Positions 18,439 to 26,908 of a stretch of 64,000 bases of DNA are shown piece by piece. Where the stretch lies: positions 1 to 64,000 of the forward strand of contig NZ_JASOKT010000001.1 of NCBI RefSeq assembly GCF_030216305.1, in the 5' to 3' direction. Source of the DNA: Actinotignum timonense. Its GTDB lineage: Bacteria > Actinomycetota > Actinomycetes > Actinomycetales > Actinomycetaceae. The position numbers and the translations under genes are program-made. Under the pieces are notes generated by a model. That model was not told the DNA's origin. It worked only from the letters and a program-made list of their open reading frames with translations, and ran no database searches. The first letter of the stretch is position 1; every line of letters begins with the position of its first letter.

Positions 18439-19005
18439 TTGAGCGAACTTGATGAGCTCTACCAGCAGATTATTCTCGACGCGGCGCGCGAACGCCACGG
18501 TGAAGGTGAGCTGGCGCCGGTGGCCGGTAGCGCCGTCGTACCACAAGGGGAGTCCACCCAGGTCAATCCCATGTGCGGGGATGAGGTGACCCTCGAGGTG
18601 CGCCTCTCCCCGGATGGAGAGAAGATCGCCGAGCTCGCCTGGCAGGGGCAGGGCTGTTCCATTTCCCAGGCCTCGATTTCCATTATGAATGACCTGGTGG
18701 CCGGGCAATCCATCGAGAACCTCACCACCCTCTACGGTTATTTCCGCGAGATGATGGACAGCCGCGGGGCGGAGCTTTCAGATACCGCCGCGGATGCCCT
18801 GGAAGACGCCGCCGCTTTCCACGGGGTAGCCCGCTTCCCCATGCGCATTAAATGCGCGCTACTCGGCTGGATGGCAGTCCGCGAAGCAACCGACGAAGCA
18901 TTGCGCCACCTCAATACACCCGGCACGCCCGCGAGCAATTCAGCAGAAGCTACGAATCCCGTGGGCGCTACGCCGCCCCTAATGAAGGAGACCCCGGAAC
19001 AATGA
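18439..19005 (+). CDS. sufU: Sulfur-transfer protein SufU
   Basis: 188 aa from TTG 18441/18439 (the codon right after AAAAAG; the start MSELDELYQQ fits the family). SufU is the zinc-dependent sulfurtransferase that takes persulfide from SufS. Ligands NPMCGDEV (Cys and Asp, res. ~45-48), GQGCSISQAS (~71) and RIKCALLGW (~138) are all present. Residues ~155-188 are a linker-like tail. Its last codons overlap sufT (ATGA). Confidence 0.94.
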   Translation: MSELDELYQQIILDAARERHGEGELAPVAGSAVVPQGESTQVNPMCGDEVTLEVRLSPDGEKIAELAWQGQGCSISQASISIMNDLVAGQSIENLTTLYGYFREMMDSRGAELSDTAADALEDAAAFHGVARFPMRIKCALLGWMAVREATDEALRHLNTPGTPASNSAEATNPVGATPPLMKETPEQ

Positions 19006-19505
19006 CGGAGAAGAACGAAGTAACCCCGCCCGCGCCCGAGGCAACTGCTCCCGAGGCCACCCCGCCTGCCGCGGAAACGGCGCCTGCGGCAAGCGTGCCG
19101 GAAACTATGGCTGCAGCAAACGCACCGGAGGCACCCGCGCCCGCAGCGGACGAACGTATCGGCGAAGTGGTCTACACCGACGGTGATAGCCCGATAGACG
19201 ACGTCGATCCCTACCTCGTCCTCGAGGCGATGAAAGACGTTATCGATCCGGAGCTCGGCGTGAATATCGTCGATCTTGGCCTGGTCTACGGCGTGACCAC
19301 GAACGGCCGCCACCTCCACCTCGATATGACCCTCACCTCGCCGGCCTGCCCGCTCACGGACGCCATCACCGACGGCATTATTATCGCCACGGAAGATCTT
19401 GTGGACGACGTGGATATTAACTGGGTGTGGCTACCGCCGTGGGGCCCGGAACGCATTACCGAAGACGGCCGCGATGACCTGCGCGCCCTCGGTTTCAATA
19501 TTTAG
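19002..19505 (+). CDS. sufT: SufT/DUF59 (MIP18-like) Fe-S maturation protein
   Basis: 167 aa from ATG 19002, overlapping the sufU stop. The DUF59 core (res. ~66-167) has VIDPELGVNIVDLGLVYGV and SPACPLTDAI with the conserved Cys, as in Rv1466 and SufT, which helps mature Fe-S proteins. The first ~60 residues are an Ala/Pro/Glu/Thr low-complexity extension that most homologues lack. Last gene of the suf operon. Confidence 0.93.
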   Translation: MTEKNEVTPPAPEATAPEATPPAAETAPAASVPETMAAANAPEAPAPAADERIGEVVYTDGDSPIDDVDPYLVLEAMKDVIDPELGVNIVDLGLVYGVTTNGRHLHLDMTLTSPACPLTDAITDGIIIATEDLVDDVDINWVWLPPWGPERITEDGRDDLRALGFNI

Positions 19506-19518
19506 TACGACGACGCCC

Positions 19519-19544
19519 GTGCGCCCAGAAAATTCTGTGCGCAC
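19519..19544. terminator. Hairpin between convergent sufT and ypfJ-like gene
   Basis: GTGCGC-C-CAGAA / TTCTG-T-GCGCAC (19519-19530 with 19533-19544) forms a 12-nt near-perfect stem without a U-tract. Lies in the 62-nt gap between two convergent genes, so a bidirectional transcription stop is likely. Confidence 0.5.
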
Positions 19545-19567
19545 GCCGCACTTCCGCCAACGCCTCT

Positions 19568-20461
19568 TTAGCGCCAGGTATTGCAGGCGTTGAAATCGCC
19601 TGTTTCGTAGCCGGTTGTCAGTGCATCCATACGCTGAGCGGATGAGCCATGGGAGAACTTTTCCGGATTGACATCCATGCCGGCGCTTTCTTGAATATGG
19701 TCATCGCCAATCGCGGCAGCGGCATCAATCGCGCTGGCGAGCTGGTCACGGGTGGGAGCCTGGAGAATCGGGATCCCGCTGGCCGGATCAACCGTGCTGG
19801 CGGCGTGATGCAACCAGAGGCCGGCGTAGCAATCAGCCTGCAATTCCGAGCGCACCTGCGAAGAATCCGGGCCGGTATCGCGCGGATTGACGCGCTCGAA
19901 TACCCCGGTGAGATTCTGGATATGATGCCCGAATTCGTGGGCGACCACATAGGCCTGGACCAGGGTGGTGTTCTCCGCCCCGAAATTAGCTTCCAGTTCA
20001 TCGAAGAAGGTGGTGTCAAGGTAGACGGTTCCATCGGCGGGGCAGTAGAAGGGACCCACCTGACTGGAGGCATTCCCACACCCGGTGCTCACGCCTTCGG
20101 AAAAGAGCGCAAAGCCAGGAAGCTCATAGCGGGTGCGCGCCGCGCGGGGCAGTTCCTTTTCCCAAAATGCATCGAGGGATTGGGCCACCGCCACCATAAA
20201 GCATTCGGTGGAGGCATTGGCATCCGCTCCGGTACGGCACTTGTCCGCGAAATCTGAGGTGGTGGATTGCTGGGCGGAGCTGCCCTGAGGGGAGGTGCCC
20301 TGGGTGATAGCAGCCGGCGGGGGAGTACCGGTGACCATGTACCAGACCAGGGCAATAATAATTCCGGTGAGCCCCATGCCGCCGCCAATCATGGCACCGC
20401 GCCCGCGTCCGCGATTTTGTACTCTCGCCCCGTCGAGGCGCACGCCGTCGTTAACACTCAT
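19568..20461 (-). CDS. YpfJ-family neutral zinc metallopeptidase
   Basis: 297 aa. N-terminal cytoplasmic segment, one membrane helix (res. ~24-44, MIGGGMGLTGIIIALVWYMV), then a periplasmic/extracellular peptidase domain with HEFGHHIQ (Zn-binding HEXXH, ~174-181) and downstream SELQADCYAG supplying the third ligand Glu. Four cysteines in the outer domain (FYCPADG, STGCGN, ADCYAG, FNACNTW) may form disulfides. Substrate unknown. Preceded by a leaderless promoter. Confidence 0.9.
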   Translation of the reverse strand: MSVNDGVRLDGARVQNRGRGRGAMIGGGMGLTGIIIALVWYMVTGTPPPAAITQGTSPQGSSAQQSTTSDFADKCRTGADANASTECFMVAVAQSLDAFWEKELPRAARTRYELPGFALFSEGVSTGCGNASSQVGPFYCPADGTVYLDTTFFDELEANFGAENTTLVQAYVVAHEFGHHIQNLTGVFERVNPRDTGPDSSQVRSELQADCYAGLWLHHAASTVDPASGIPILQAPTRDQLASAIDAAAAIGDDHIQESAGMDVNPEKFSHGSSAQRMDALTTGYETGDFNACNTWR

Positions 20462-20468
20462 GGCTTCG

Positions 20469-20474
20469 AGCCTA
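20469..20474 (-). promoter_or_regulatory. Leaderless promoter of the ypfJ-like gene
   Basis: TAGGCT on the minus strand, 7 nt before the ATG at 20461; no Shine-Dalgarno sequence. Confidence 0.6.
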
Positions 20475-20507
20475 CCCTCCCGGCCCGGCCCCCGCGGCCC
20501 TTTTCCG

Positions 20508-20828
20508 TTAATACCGCGCGATAGCGTACCCGAGGGGAAGCGCCGCCACGATCACGCAGATGAGGCAGGCGAGGAAGCTCCATCCGGCCACCTTGCGGAA
20601 GCGCAGCTGACCGGGAGTGGCACGCTGTTCGCGCGAGAGCGTGACGGCGGTGAGAACCAGGCCCGCCACCGCGCCCAGCCAGGCGAGGAGTTGCACGAGC
20701 AGCCGGCCGTGCCCGAGAAATACGCAGGCCGCAGCGCATACGGATATCACCACGGGTAGCACATAAGCGCCGTGGGTTTCCGGATGCTCGCCGGGATCCG
20801 GTTCGGGTGCTGAAGATGATATTGTCAC
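20508..20828 (-). CDS. Small membrane protein (DUF3017-like)
   Basis: 106 aa from GTG 20828 (an upstream GTG at 20861 is possible). About 25 hydrophilic residues, then three hydrophobic segments: YVLPVVISVCAAACVFLGHG, LLVQLLAWLGAVAGLVLTAV and WSFLACLICVIVAALPLGYA, a topology like the actinobacterial DUF3017 family. The choice of 20828 rests on GACAAT 6 nt upstream, which resembles the leaderless promoters around it. Function unknown. Confidence 0.65.
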   Translation of the reverse strand: MTISSSAPEPDPGEHPETHGAYVLPVVISVCAAACVFLGHGRLLVQLLAWLGAVAGLVLTAVTLSREQRATPGQLRFRKVAGWSFLACLICVIVAALPLGYAIARY

Positions 20829-20987
20829 CTGTCCATTGTCCCCCGTGCACGCCGCTGGCACCAGTGGCGCGCTGCTGTGAGACCACCTGCAAGCCGAGGC
20901 CCATCGGCGGCACAGGCGACCTTGACCAGCGCACGCCAGTAGCGCGCTACCGTGACGGCCAATGCGGCCCGCGCGCGATTTTCTCGG

Positions 20988-20993
20988 TAAAGT
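20988..20993 (+). promoter_or_regulatory. Near-leaderless promoter of the ABC-F gene
   Basis: TAAAGT, 8 nt before GTG 21002; the mRNA would carry at most one or two untranslated bases. Confidence 0.5.
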
Positions 20994-21001
20994 AGGCCCT
21001 T

Positions 21002-22615
21002 GTGATTACGGCTTCTGATCTCACGATTCGCATCGGTACGCGTGAACTTGTCCAGCACGCCAGTTTTCAGGTCCACAAGGGTATGCGCGTGGGCCTGGTG
21101 GGGCGCAACGGCGCGGGCAAAACCACGATGACCCGCCTGCTGGCAGGCGAAGGCACCACCTCGGATGCCGTTGATTACGAAGGAACTCTGCACCGCAGCG
21201 GCACCATCGCCTACCTCCCGCAAGATACCCACGATGGGGATCCGAACCAGATTGCCCGGGATCGTATCCTGGAGGCCCGCGGAATTGACGCCACGATCCG
21301 CCGCATCCGCAAGGCGGAAAAAGATATGGCCGAATGCACCGGCACCCGCCAGCAAAAAGCCATGGAACGCTACGTGCGCCTGGATCAGGAGTTCACCGCG
21401 GCCGGGGGCTGGGCCGCCAATGCCCAGGCTTCCCAAATGGCCGCGGCTCTGGGCCTGGATGAGCGCATCCTCAACCAGCCCCTCGGCACCCTTTCGGGTG
21501 GGCAGCGCCGCCGCGTCGATCTGGCGCGGGTGCTTTTTTCCCAGGCAGATACGCTACTTTTGGACGAACCGACCAACCACCTCGACCACGATTCCCTCCT
21601 GTGGTTGCGCGATTACCTCGCGAATTATTCGGGTGGTTTCGTGGTGATTTCCCACTCGGTGGATCTGCTGGAAGAAACGGTCACGGCGGTCTGGCATTTG
21701 GATGCCAACCGGGCGGCCCTCGACCAGTACGCGATGGGTTGGTCAGCCTACCTCAAGCAGCGCGAAACCGATGAGCGCCGGCGCCGGCAGATGCGCGCCA
21801 ATGCCGAAAAGAAAGCGGATCATTTGCTGGCGCAGGCCAATAAGATGCGCGCGAAGGCCACGAAGGCGGTTGCCGCTCAGAATATGGCGAAACGTGCGGA
21901 GAAGCTTCTTGAGGGACTGGAAGAAGAACGCGCGGACGATAAAGTGGCAGCGCTGCGTTTCCCCGAGCCGGCTCCCTGCGGGAAAACACCGTTGCGGGCC
22001 CGGGGCCTGTCAAAATCCTACGGTTCCCTGGAGGTGTTCACCGGCGTTGATTTGGCGATTGACCGCGGTTCGCGCGTCGTCGTTCTTGGTCTCAACGGCG
22101 CGGGCAAAACCACGCTATTGCGTTTACTGTACGGAACGGAAACCCCGGACACCGGTGAAGTGCTCCCCGGGCACGGCCTCAAGCTGGGCTATTACGCGCA
22201 GGAACACGATTTTATCGATACGGATAAAACTGTGGTTGATAATTTGCGTTACGTCGCCCCGGAGTTCGACGAAACAGGCTTACGAACCGTGCTCGGTTCC
22301 TTTTTGTTTTCGGGCGACGACGCCGATAAGCCCGCTCGCGTCCTCTCCGGCGGTGAAAAGACCCGCCTGGCCTTGGCCATGCTGGTGGTTTCGCGCGCCA
22401 ATGTGCTGTTGCTGGACGAACCAACCAATAATCTTGACCCGGCCTCCCGGGAGAAAATCCTTGGCGCCCTGGGCAAGTACGAAGGCGCCGTCGTACTGGT
22501 CACGCACGACGAAGGTGCCGTGACCGCGCTCAATCCCGAGCGTGTGCTTCTCCTCCCGGACGGAGACGAAGATTTGTGGAGCGACGACTATCTGGAGTTG
22601 GTTTCCCTCGCCTAG
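21002..22615 (+). CDS. ABC-F family ribosome-associated ATPase
   Basis: 537 aa, two ABC domains without membrane segments. Domain 1: Walker A GRNGAGKTT (res. ~34-42), signature LSGGQRRRVDLARVL, Walker B LLLDEPTNHLDHDS. Linker ~245-320 rich in Lys/Arg/Ala (EKKADHLLAQANKMRAKATK), the P-site tRNA interaction motif. Domain 2: Walker A GLNGAGKTT (~358), LSGGEKTRLALAM and LLLDEPTNNLDPASRE. ABC-F proteins act on ribosomes, either in translation control or in antibiotic resistance; the homologue Rv1473 is annotated as a macrolide transporter but lacks a permease. Which role applies here is open. Confidence 0.92.
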   Translation: MITASDLTIRIGTRELVQHASFQVHKGMRVGLVGRNGAGKTTMTRLLAGEGTTSDAVDYEGTLHRSGTIAYLPQDTHDGDPNQIARDRILEARGIDATIRRIRKAEKDMAECTGTRQQKAMERYVRLDQEFTAAGGWAANAQASQMAAALGLDERILNQPLGTLSGGQRRRVDLARVLFSQADTLLLDEPTNHLDHDSLLWLRDYLANYSGGFVVISHSVDLLEETVTAVWHLDANRAALDQYAMGWSAYLKQRETDERRRRQMRANAEKKADHLLAQANKMRAKATKAVAAQNMAKRAEKLLEGLEEERADDKVAALRFPEPAPCGKTPLRARGLSKSYGSLEVFTGVDLAIDRGSRVVVLGLNGAGKTTLLRLLYGTETPDTGEVLPGHGLKLGYYAQEHDFIDTDKTVVDNLRYVAPEFDETGLRTVLGSFLFSGDDADKPARVLSGGEKTRLALAMLVVSRANVLLLDEPTNNLDPASREKILGALGKYEGAVVLVTHDEGAVTALNPERVLLLPDGDEDLWSDDYLELVSLA

Positions 22616-22620
22616 CACGG

Positions 22621-22655
22621 GTGTGCCCGGTACCGGAAACCGATACCGGGCACAC
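22621..22655. terminator. Bidirectional terminator hairpin
   Basis: GTGTGCCCGGTA (22621-22632) pairs with TACCGGGCACAC (22644-22655) between the convergent ABC-F and glgC genes. No long U-tract on either side. Confidence 0.65.
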
Positions 22656-22714
22656 ATACTAGCCTGAAGCTAGGCAAGCGGTGCAAACACTGAATAACTC
22701 AGGCGCGCAACCGC

Positions 22715-23965
22715 TTAGCGGCGCACCACCGCATTCTTGGGAACCACGACCACGCCGCCTTCAGAGACGTAGAAACCGCGTTCGCGGTCATAATCGTGAT
22801 TGACACCCAGCTGCGCGCCTTCTTCGATCTGGACATTCTTATCCACGATGGCGCGGATAACGGTGGCATTGCGCCCCACATTCACGCCGTCCAGCAGCAC
22901 CGATTCACGCACCGAGGACCAGGAATTCACCCGCACCCCGGGGGAGAGCACCGATCCGATCACTTCGCCACCGGAGACGATAACACCGGGGGAAACAATG
23001 GAATCCAGGGCGTGCCCGAGGCGTTCGTGATGCCCGTACACGAATTTTGCGGGCGGCAACCCGGTGTAGCCGGTCAGGATCGGCCAGCGCTCGTTGTACA
23101 GGTTGAAATCCGGGGTAACGGAAATAAGATCCATATTCGCTGCGTAGTAGGCGTCAATGGTACCCACGTCACGCCAGTAGTCCTTATCCCGTTCACCTTC
23201 ACCGGGGATACGGTTATAGGTGAAATCGTAGACGCCGCAATTACCGGCTTCCACGAATCGCGGAACAATGCTGCCACCCATATCATGGGCGGAACTGGGA
23301 TCCGCGGCGTCATTCTGGAGGGCCTCAACCAGGGCGTCAGTGTTGAAAATGTAATTGCCCATGGAAGCCAGGAACTGATCCGGGGCTTCTTCCAGGCCCA
23401 AACCGGAGGTATCCTGCGGCTTTTCCAGGAACCGGGAAACCTTCTGGTGGTTCTCCGCATCCACATCAATAACGCCGAAGGAGGGGGCCAGTTCCAGCGG
23501 CTGGCGAATACCGGCAATGGTCAGGTCAAAACCGGATTCCACATGCTGGTCCATCATCTGGGAGAAGTCCATGCGGTAGATATTGTCTGCTCCGGTTACG
23601 AGCACAACATCAGGCCGTTCATCATCGATGACGTTCATGGACTGGTAAATGGCATCCGCACTACCGGAGAACCACCCCTTGCCGCGCCGCTGCTGGGCGG
23701 GAACCGGGGCCACATAATTGCCCAAGAGGTTGGACATACGCCAGGTTCTCGTAATATGGCGGTCCAGCGAATGCGACTTGTACTGGGTAAGCACGATGAT
23801 CTGGAGGTATCCAGAATTCACGATGTTACTCAGCGCGAAGTCAATCAGCCGGTAAATGCCACCGAAAGGAACCGCGGGTTTCGCTCGATCTTCAGTGAGC
23901 GGCATCAAACGCTTGCCTTCGCCTCCCGCAAGGACGATGGCCAGAACGCGTAAATCTCTCCTCAT
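22715..23965 (-). CDS. glgC: Glucose-1-phosphate adenylyltransferase
   Basis: 416 aa from ATG 23965 ([17 protein letters not shown]), the normal start for the family. Makes ADP-glucose from glucose-1-phosphate and ATP, the committed step of glycogen synthesis. Nucleotide motif [25 protein letters not shown] split at res. ~12-36, GSADAIYQS (~94-102), SMGNYIFN and [17 protein letters not shown], then a left-handed beta-helix C-terminal domain. It is divergent from glgA; the 198-nt gap carries both promoters. Leaderless: TACGCT sits 6 nt upstream. Confidence 0.96.
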   Translation of the reverse strand: MRRDLRVLAIVLAGGEGKRLMPLTEDRAKPAVPFGGIYRLIDFALSNIVNSGYLQIIVLTQYKSHSLDRHITRTWRMSNLLGNYVAPVPAQQRRGKGWFSGSADAIYQSMNVIDDERPDVVLVTGADNIYRMDFSQMMDQHVESGFDLTIAGIRQPLELAPSFGVIDVDAENHQKVSRFLEKPQDTSGLGLEEAPDQFLASMGNYIFNTDALVEALQNDAADPSSAHDMGGSIVPRFVEAGNCGVYDFTYNRIPGEGERDKDYWRDVGTIDAYYAANMDLISVTPDFNLYNERWPILTGYTGLPPAKFVYGHHERLGHALDSIVSPGVIVSGGEVIGSVLSPGVRVNSWSSVRESVLLDGVNVGRNATVIRAIVDKNVQIEEGAQLGVNHDYDRERGFYVSEGGVVVVPKNAVVRR

Positions 23966-23971
23966 GACTAC

Positions 23972-23977
23972 AGCGTA
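23972..23977 (-). promoter_or_regulatory. Leaderless promoter of glgC
   Basis: TACGCT on the minus strand, 6 nt before the ATG at 23965; no Shine-Dalgarno sequence. Confidence 0.65.
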
Positions 23978-24163
23978 CCGTAAAACGTGAAGTTGAACAC
24001 CCGCGTCCAGAGGGGAAGTGGACAAGTCGGGCGCCGGTCCACGCTGTGGATAAATGGGGCCCGCGGCTGTGTTTCCGGGGGTGGTGGGTTACCCTTGAGG
24101 TAGTACGCTCGCATGATCCGCTTCGTGGGGAAGCGGACGGCGGCGAAGAAGCCGGAGGCAACC

Positions 24164-25411
24164 ATGCGCATTGATTTACTTACTCGCGAATACCCCCCGC
24201 ATGTGTACGGAGGCGCGGGAGTTCACGTGACCGAGCTTTCCCGTGTGCTCGCCCAGCATGCTGATATTCACGTGCGTGCTTTTGATGGCCCGCGCGCTCC
24301 CTCGGAGAACAAAGATGTTCCCGCGGGTGTAGCACTGGAGGGCTATGACTACCTCAAAGAACTTGAGGGCGCGAACGCGGCCGTGCGCACCATGGGTGTT
24401 GATCTTAATATGGTCACGGATGTGGAAGGTGCGGATCTGGTGCACTCCCACACCTGGTACGCGAATTTCGCCGGGCATATCGCTTCGATTCTTTACGGTA
24501 TTCCTCATGTGATTTCCGCGCATTCTCTGGAACCGCTGCGCCCGTGGAAACGCGAACAGCTCGGGGGCGGCTACCAGCTGAGCTCCTGGGTGGAAAAAAC
24601 CGCCTACGAATCCGCGGCCGGAATCGTGGCGGTATCGCACGCGATGCGCTCCGATATTTTGCGCTGCTACCCGAATATTGCACCCGAACGGGTGCGGGTG
24701 ATTCATAACGGTATCGATTTGAATACCTGGAAAGCTCCGGAAACCAGCGCGGAAAAAGAAGATGCCCGCCGGTATTTCGCCAGCTACGGCCTGGATCCGG
24801 ATCGGCCCACCATTATGTTCGTTGGGCGTATTACCCGCCAGAAGGGCGTGCCGGGGCTGCTGCGCGCGCTGCGCCAGGTCGATAAGGGCGTCCAGGTGGT
24901 GCTGTGCGCCGGGGCTCCCGATACTCCCGAAATCTTGGAGGAAACAAAGGCGCTCGTGGCGAAGCTGCAGGCCGAACGCGAAGGCGTGGTCTGGATTGAC
25001 GATATGCTCAGCCAGGATCGCATTGTCGCCCTGGAATCGTGCTGCACCACTTTTGTTACCCCCTCCATTTATGAGCCGCTCGGCATTGTTAATCTGGAGG
25101 CGATGGCGGTGGGGCTTCCGGTGGTCGGCACCGAAACAGGGGGAATTCCCGATTGCATCGTGCACGGAACCACCGGGCTGCTTGTTCCTATCGAACAGGC
25201 ACAGGACGGCACCGGCACCCCGCTCAACCCCGAGCAATTCGAGGCAGATCTGGCCGCGGCTCTCAACGAGGTGTGCTCCGATCAGGAGCGGGCCGCGCAG
25301 ATGGGCCTGGCTGGCCGCCGCCGGGTGGAGGACCATTTCTCCTGGGAAGCTATCGGCGAAAAAACCATGGAGTTCTACCGCGAACTCGTGGATAACTATC
25401 CGCGGCGCTAA
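24164..25411 (+). CDS. glgA: Glycogen synthase / alpha-maltose-1-phosphate synthase (GT4 type)
   Basis: 415 aa from ATG 24164 with a GGAGG-like site (24152-24157); an in-frame ATG at 24113 is ignored. GT4-fold glycosyltransferase: MRIDLLTREYPPHVYGGAGVH at the N-terminus, LVHSHTWYANFAGH, SAHSLEPLRPWKREQLGGGY, KGVPGLLRA and the nucleotide-sugar motif PSIYEPLGIVNLEAMAVGLPV split at ~315-335. This short actinobacterial form is not the GT5 glycogen synthase of E. coli; in mycobacteria the homologue GlgM makes maltose-1-phosphate from ADP-glucose. Works with the divergently transcribed glgC. Confidence 0.92.
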   Translation: MRIDLLTREYPPHVYGGAGVHVTELSRVLAQHADIHVRAFDGPRAPSENKDVPAGVALEGYDYLKELEGANAAVRTMGVDLNMVTDVEGADLVHSHTWYANFAGHIASILYGIPHVISAHSLEPLRPWKREQLGGGYQLSSWVEKTAYESAAGIVAVSHAMRSDILRCYPNIAPERVRVIHNGIDLNTWKAPETSAEKEDARRYFASYGLDPDRPTIMFVGRITRQKGVPGLLRALRQVDKGVQVVLCAGAPDTPEILEETKALVAKLQAEREGVVWIDDMLSQDRIVALESCCTTFVTPSIYEPLGIVNLEAMAVGLPVVGTETGGIPDCIVHGTTGLLVPIEQAQDGTGTPLNPEQFEADLAAALNEVCSDQERAAQMGLAGRRRVEDHFSWEAIGEKTMEFYRELVDNYPRR

Positions 25412-25434
25412 CCGGTTATGTCGTAGCGGCACGC

Positions 25435-25440
25435 TATTCT
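25435..25440 (+). promoter_or_regulatory. Leaderless promoter of the ABC ATPase gene
   Basis: TATTCT, 6 nt before ATG 25447; no Shine-Dalgarno sequence. Confidence 0.65.
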
Positions 25441-25446
25441 AGAACC

Positions 25447-26232
25447 ATGGGTGACGTGCTGTCTTTGAAAGATGTAACGCTGCGCCGCGGGGCTACAGAA
25501 ATCCTCCGCTCGGTATCCTGGGATGTTAATTCCGGGGAACGCTGGGTGATTTTCGGGCCCAACGGCGCCGGGAAAACCACGCTCATACAGGTGGCCGCCG
25601 CGCGGCTCTTCCCCAGCTCGGGAAGCGTGGAGCTCATGGGCGAACGCCTCGGCACGGTGGATGTGCGGGAGCTGCGCAGCGCCGTGGGGGTAACCTCGGC
25701 CGGGATTGATGCCCGCATCCCCGGGGGTGAAACCGTTTTCCAAGCGGTGCGCACCGCCGCCTACGGGCACCTGGCCGCCTGGAATGAGGAGTACGACGCC
25801 GCAGATGACGCCCGCGCCCGCGCCATGTTGCGCAGGCTCGGTTTACGGGACCTCGAGGATCGTAAAGTTGCGCACCTATCGTCCGGGGAACGTAAACGCT
25901 TGGGGATCGCGCGGGCCCTCATGCCCAATCCGGAAGTCCTTATTCTGGATGAACCCACCTCGGGCCTGGATCTGGGTGGGCGCGAACGCCTGCTAGCCAC
26001 CCTCTCGCGGCTGGCCGGAGCAGCATACGCCCCGGCCATGCTGCTGGTCACCCACCACGTGGAGGAAATCCCGGTCGGCTTTACCCATATGCTGCTCCTC
26101 AAAGCGGGCAGTGTTGTGGCAGCCGGGCCGCTAGCGGAAGTTCTGACTTCCGCGCAGCTCTCGGAGGCATTTGATTACCCGCTCCGGGTGGAAGAAAACG
26201 CGGGCCGGTATACCGCGCGCGCTGCCCGCTAG
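25447..26232 (+). CDS. ABC transporter ATP-binding protein (stand-alone)
   Basis: 261 aa. Complete single ABC domain: Walker A GPNGAGKTT (res. ~38-46), signature LSSGERKRLGIARAL (~140-154), Walker B VLILDEPTSGLDLGG (~160-174) and switch His VTHHVEEI (~197-204). It is closest in style to YlmA/ModF-like iron or molybdate ATPases, but no permease or substrate-binding gene adjoins it, so the partner and substrate are unknown. Confidence 0.88.
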   Translation: MGDVLSLKDVTLRRGATEILRSVSWDVNSGERWVIFGPNGAGKTTLIQVAAARLFPSSGSVELMGERLGTVDVRELRSAVGVTSAGIDARIPGGETVFQAVRTAAYGHLAAWNEEYDAADDARARAMLRRLGLRDLEDRKVAHLSSGERKRLGIARALMPNPEVLILDEPTSGLDLGGRERLLATLSRLAGAAYAPAMLLVTHHVEEIPVGFTHMLLLKAGSVVAAGPLAEVLTSAQLSEAFDYPLRVEENAGRYTARAAR

Positions 26233-26243
26233 GGGGATCTGGT

Positions 26244-26330
26244 GCTCGGTATATCTGTAGCCCGGGCTATTTCGCGGGCGGAAATCCCGATATTCCGCGC
26301 TCAGTAGATTTTCCGCTCGGTATATCCGAG
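26244..26330. repeat. Direct repeat GCTCGGTATATC and palindrome before nfeD
   Basis: GCTCGGTATATC occurs at 26244-26255 and again at 26315-26326. The second copy is part of the inverted repeat CTCGG-TATAT-CCGAG (26316-26330). The region 26233-26420 otherwise holds only the nfeD leader; TAGCAT at 26346-26351 is a possible -10 box. Could be an operator pair. Confidence 0.4.
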
Positions 26331-26420
26331 GCGCAGGGTGTCCGGTAGCATGGCACCAGAGGACGAAGAGGCCCGGAGCCGGAGAACCGGCTGGGTGGAA
26401 CTCTCAGGAAAGGGAGAACA

Positions 26421-26843
26421 ATGACGTGGCAAATTTGGGTCATCGCCGGGTTAGTACTCGCAATTGTTGAGATGTTTACCCTCGATTTCACTTTCCTTAT
26501 GCTGGGGCTAGCTGCCCTGGCCACCGCGGGAGTGGCCCTGGGAACAGATGTCCTGTGGATCCAGATCATCGCCTACGGAATTTTCGCCCTTATCCTCTTG
26601 TTTTTCGCCCGTCCCTGGGCGCGCCGTCACATCAACCCGCGCGGCGCCGCCGTCGGCAATGTGGAGGCGCAGGTGGGCCGGCGTGCCTACGCGCTCACGG
26701 AGATTACCGAACGCGGCGGGCGCGTGAAAATTGGCGGAGATGAATGGAGTGCCCGCACCGCTGCGGGGCGTATCCCGGAGGGCGGCGTCGTACTTGTGCA
26801 AGCAATTGACGGTGCCACCGCAATCGTGACCCCGGAATCATAA
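26421..26843 (+). CDS. NfeD-like membrane protein
   Basis: 140 aa, ATG behind GGAAAGGGAG. Two or three hydrophobic helices (res. ~3-65: WIVIAGLVLAIVEM-type opening, FLMLGLAALATAGVAL, IIAYGIFALILLFF) then a soluble OB-fold (~78-140: GRRAYALTEI, GRVKIGGDEWSART). NfeD proteins pair with SPFH proteins in membrane microdomains; the next gene is an SPFH protein 65 nt downstream, so the two likely form one complex. Confidence 0.9.
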   Translation: MTWQIWVIAGLVLAIVEMFTLDFTFLMLGLAALATAGVALGTDVLWIQIIAYGIFALILLFFARPWARRHINPRGAAVGNVEAQVGRRAYALTEITERGGRVKIGGDEWSARTAAGRIPEGGVVLVQAIDGATAIVTPES

Positions 26844-26908
26844 GTTTTATCTGCTTCACGTACCACCGACAAGTCACCGAGGCCGCCTAGCGGCACAAAG
26901 GAAAAATC

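Noticed and set aside
22796..23953. Plus-strand open frame inside glgC
   Set aside because: Complement of the conserved glgC coding sequence.
26375..26415. Glycine-riboswitch-like CTCTCAGGAAA element before nfeD
   Set aside because: Only the short CTCTCAGG piece matches; the paired core elements and the expected glycine-related gene are missing.
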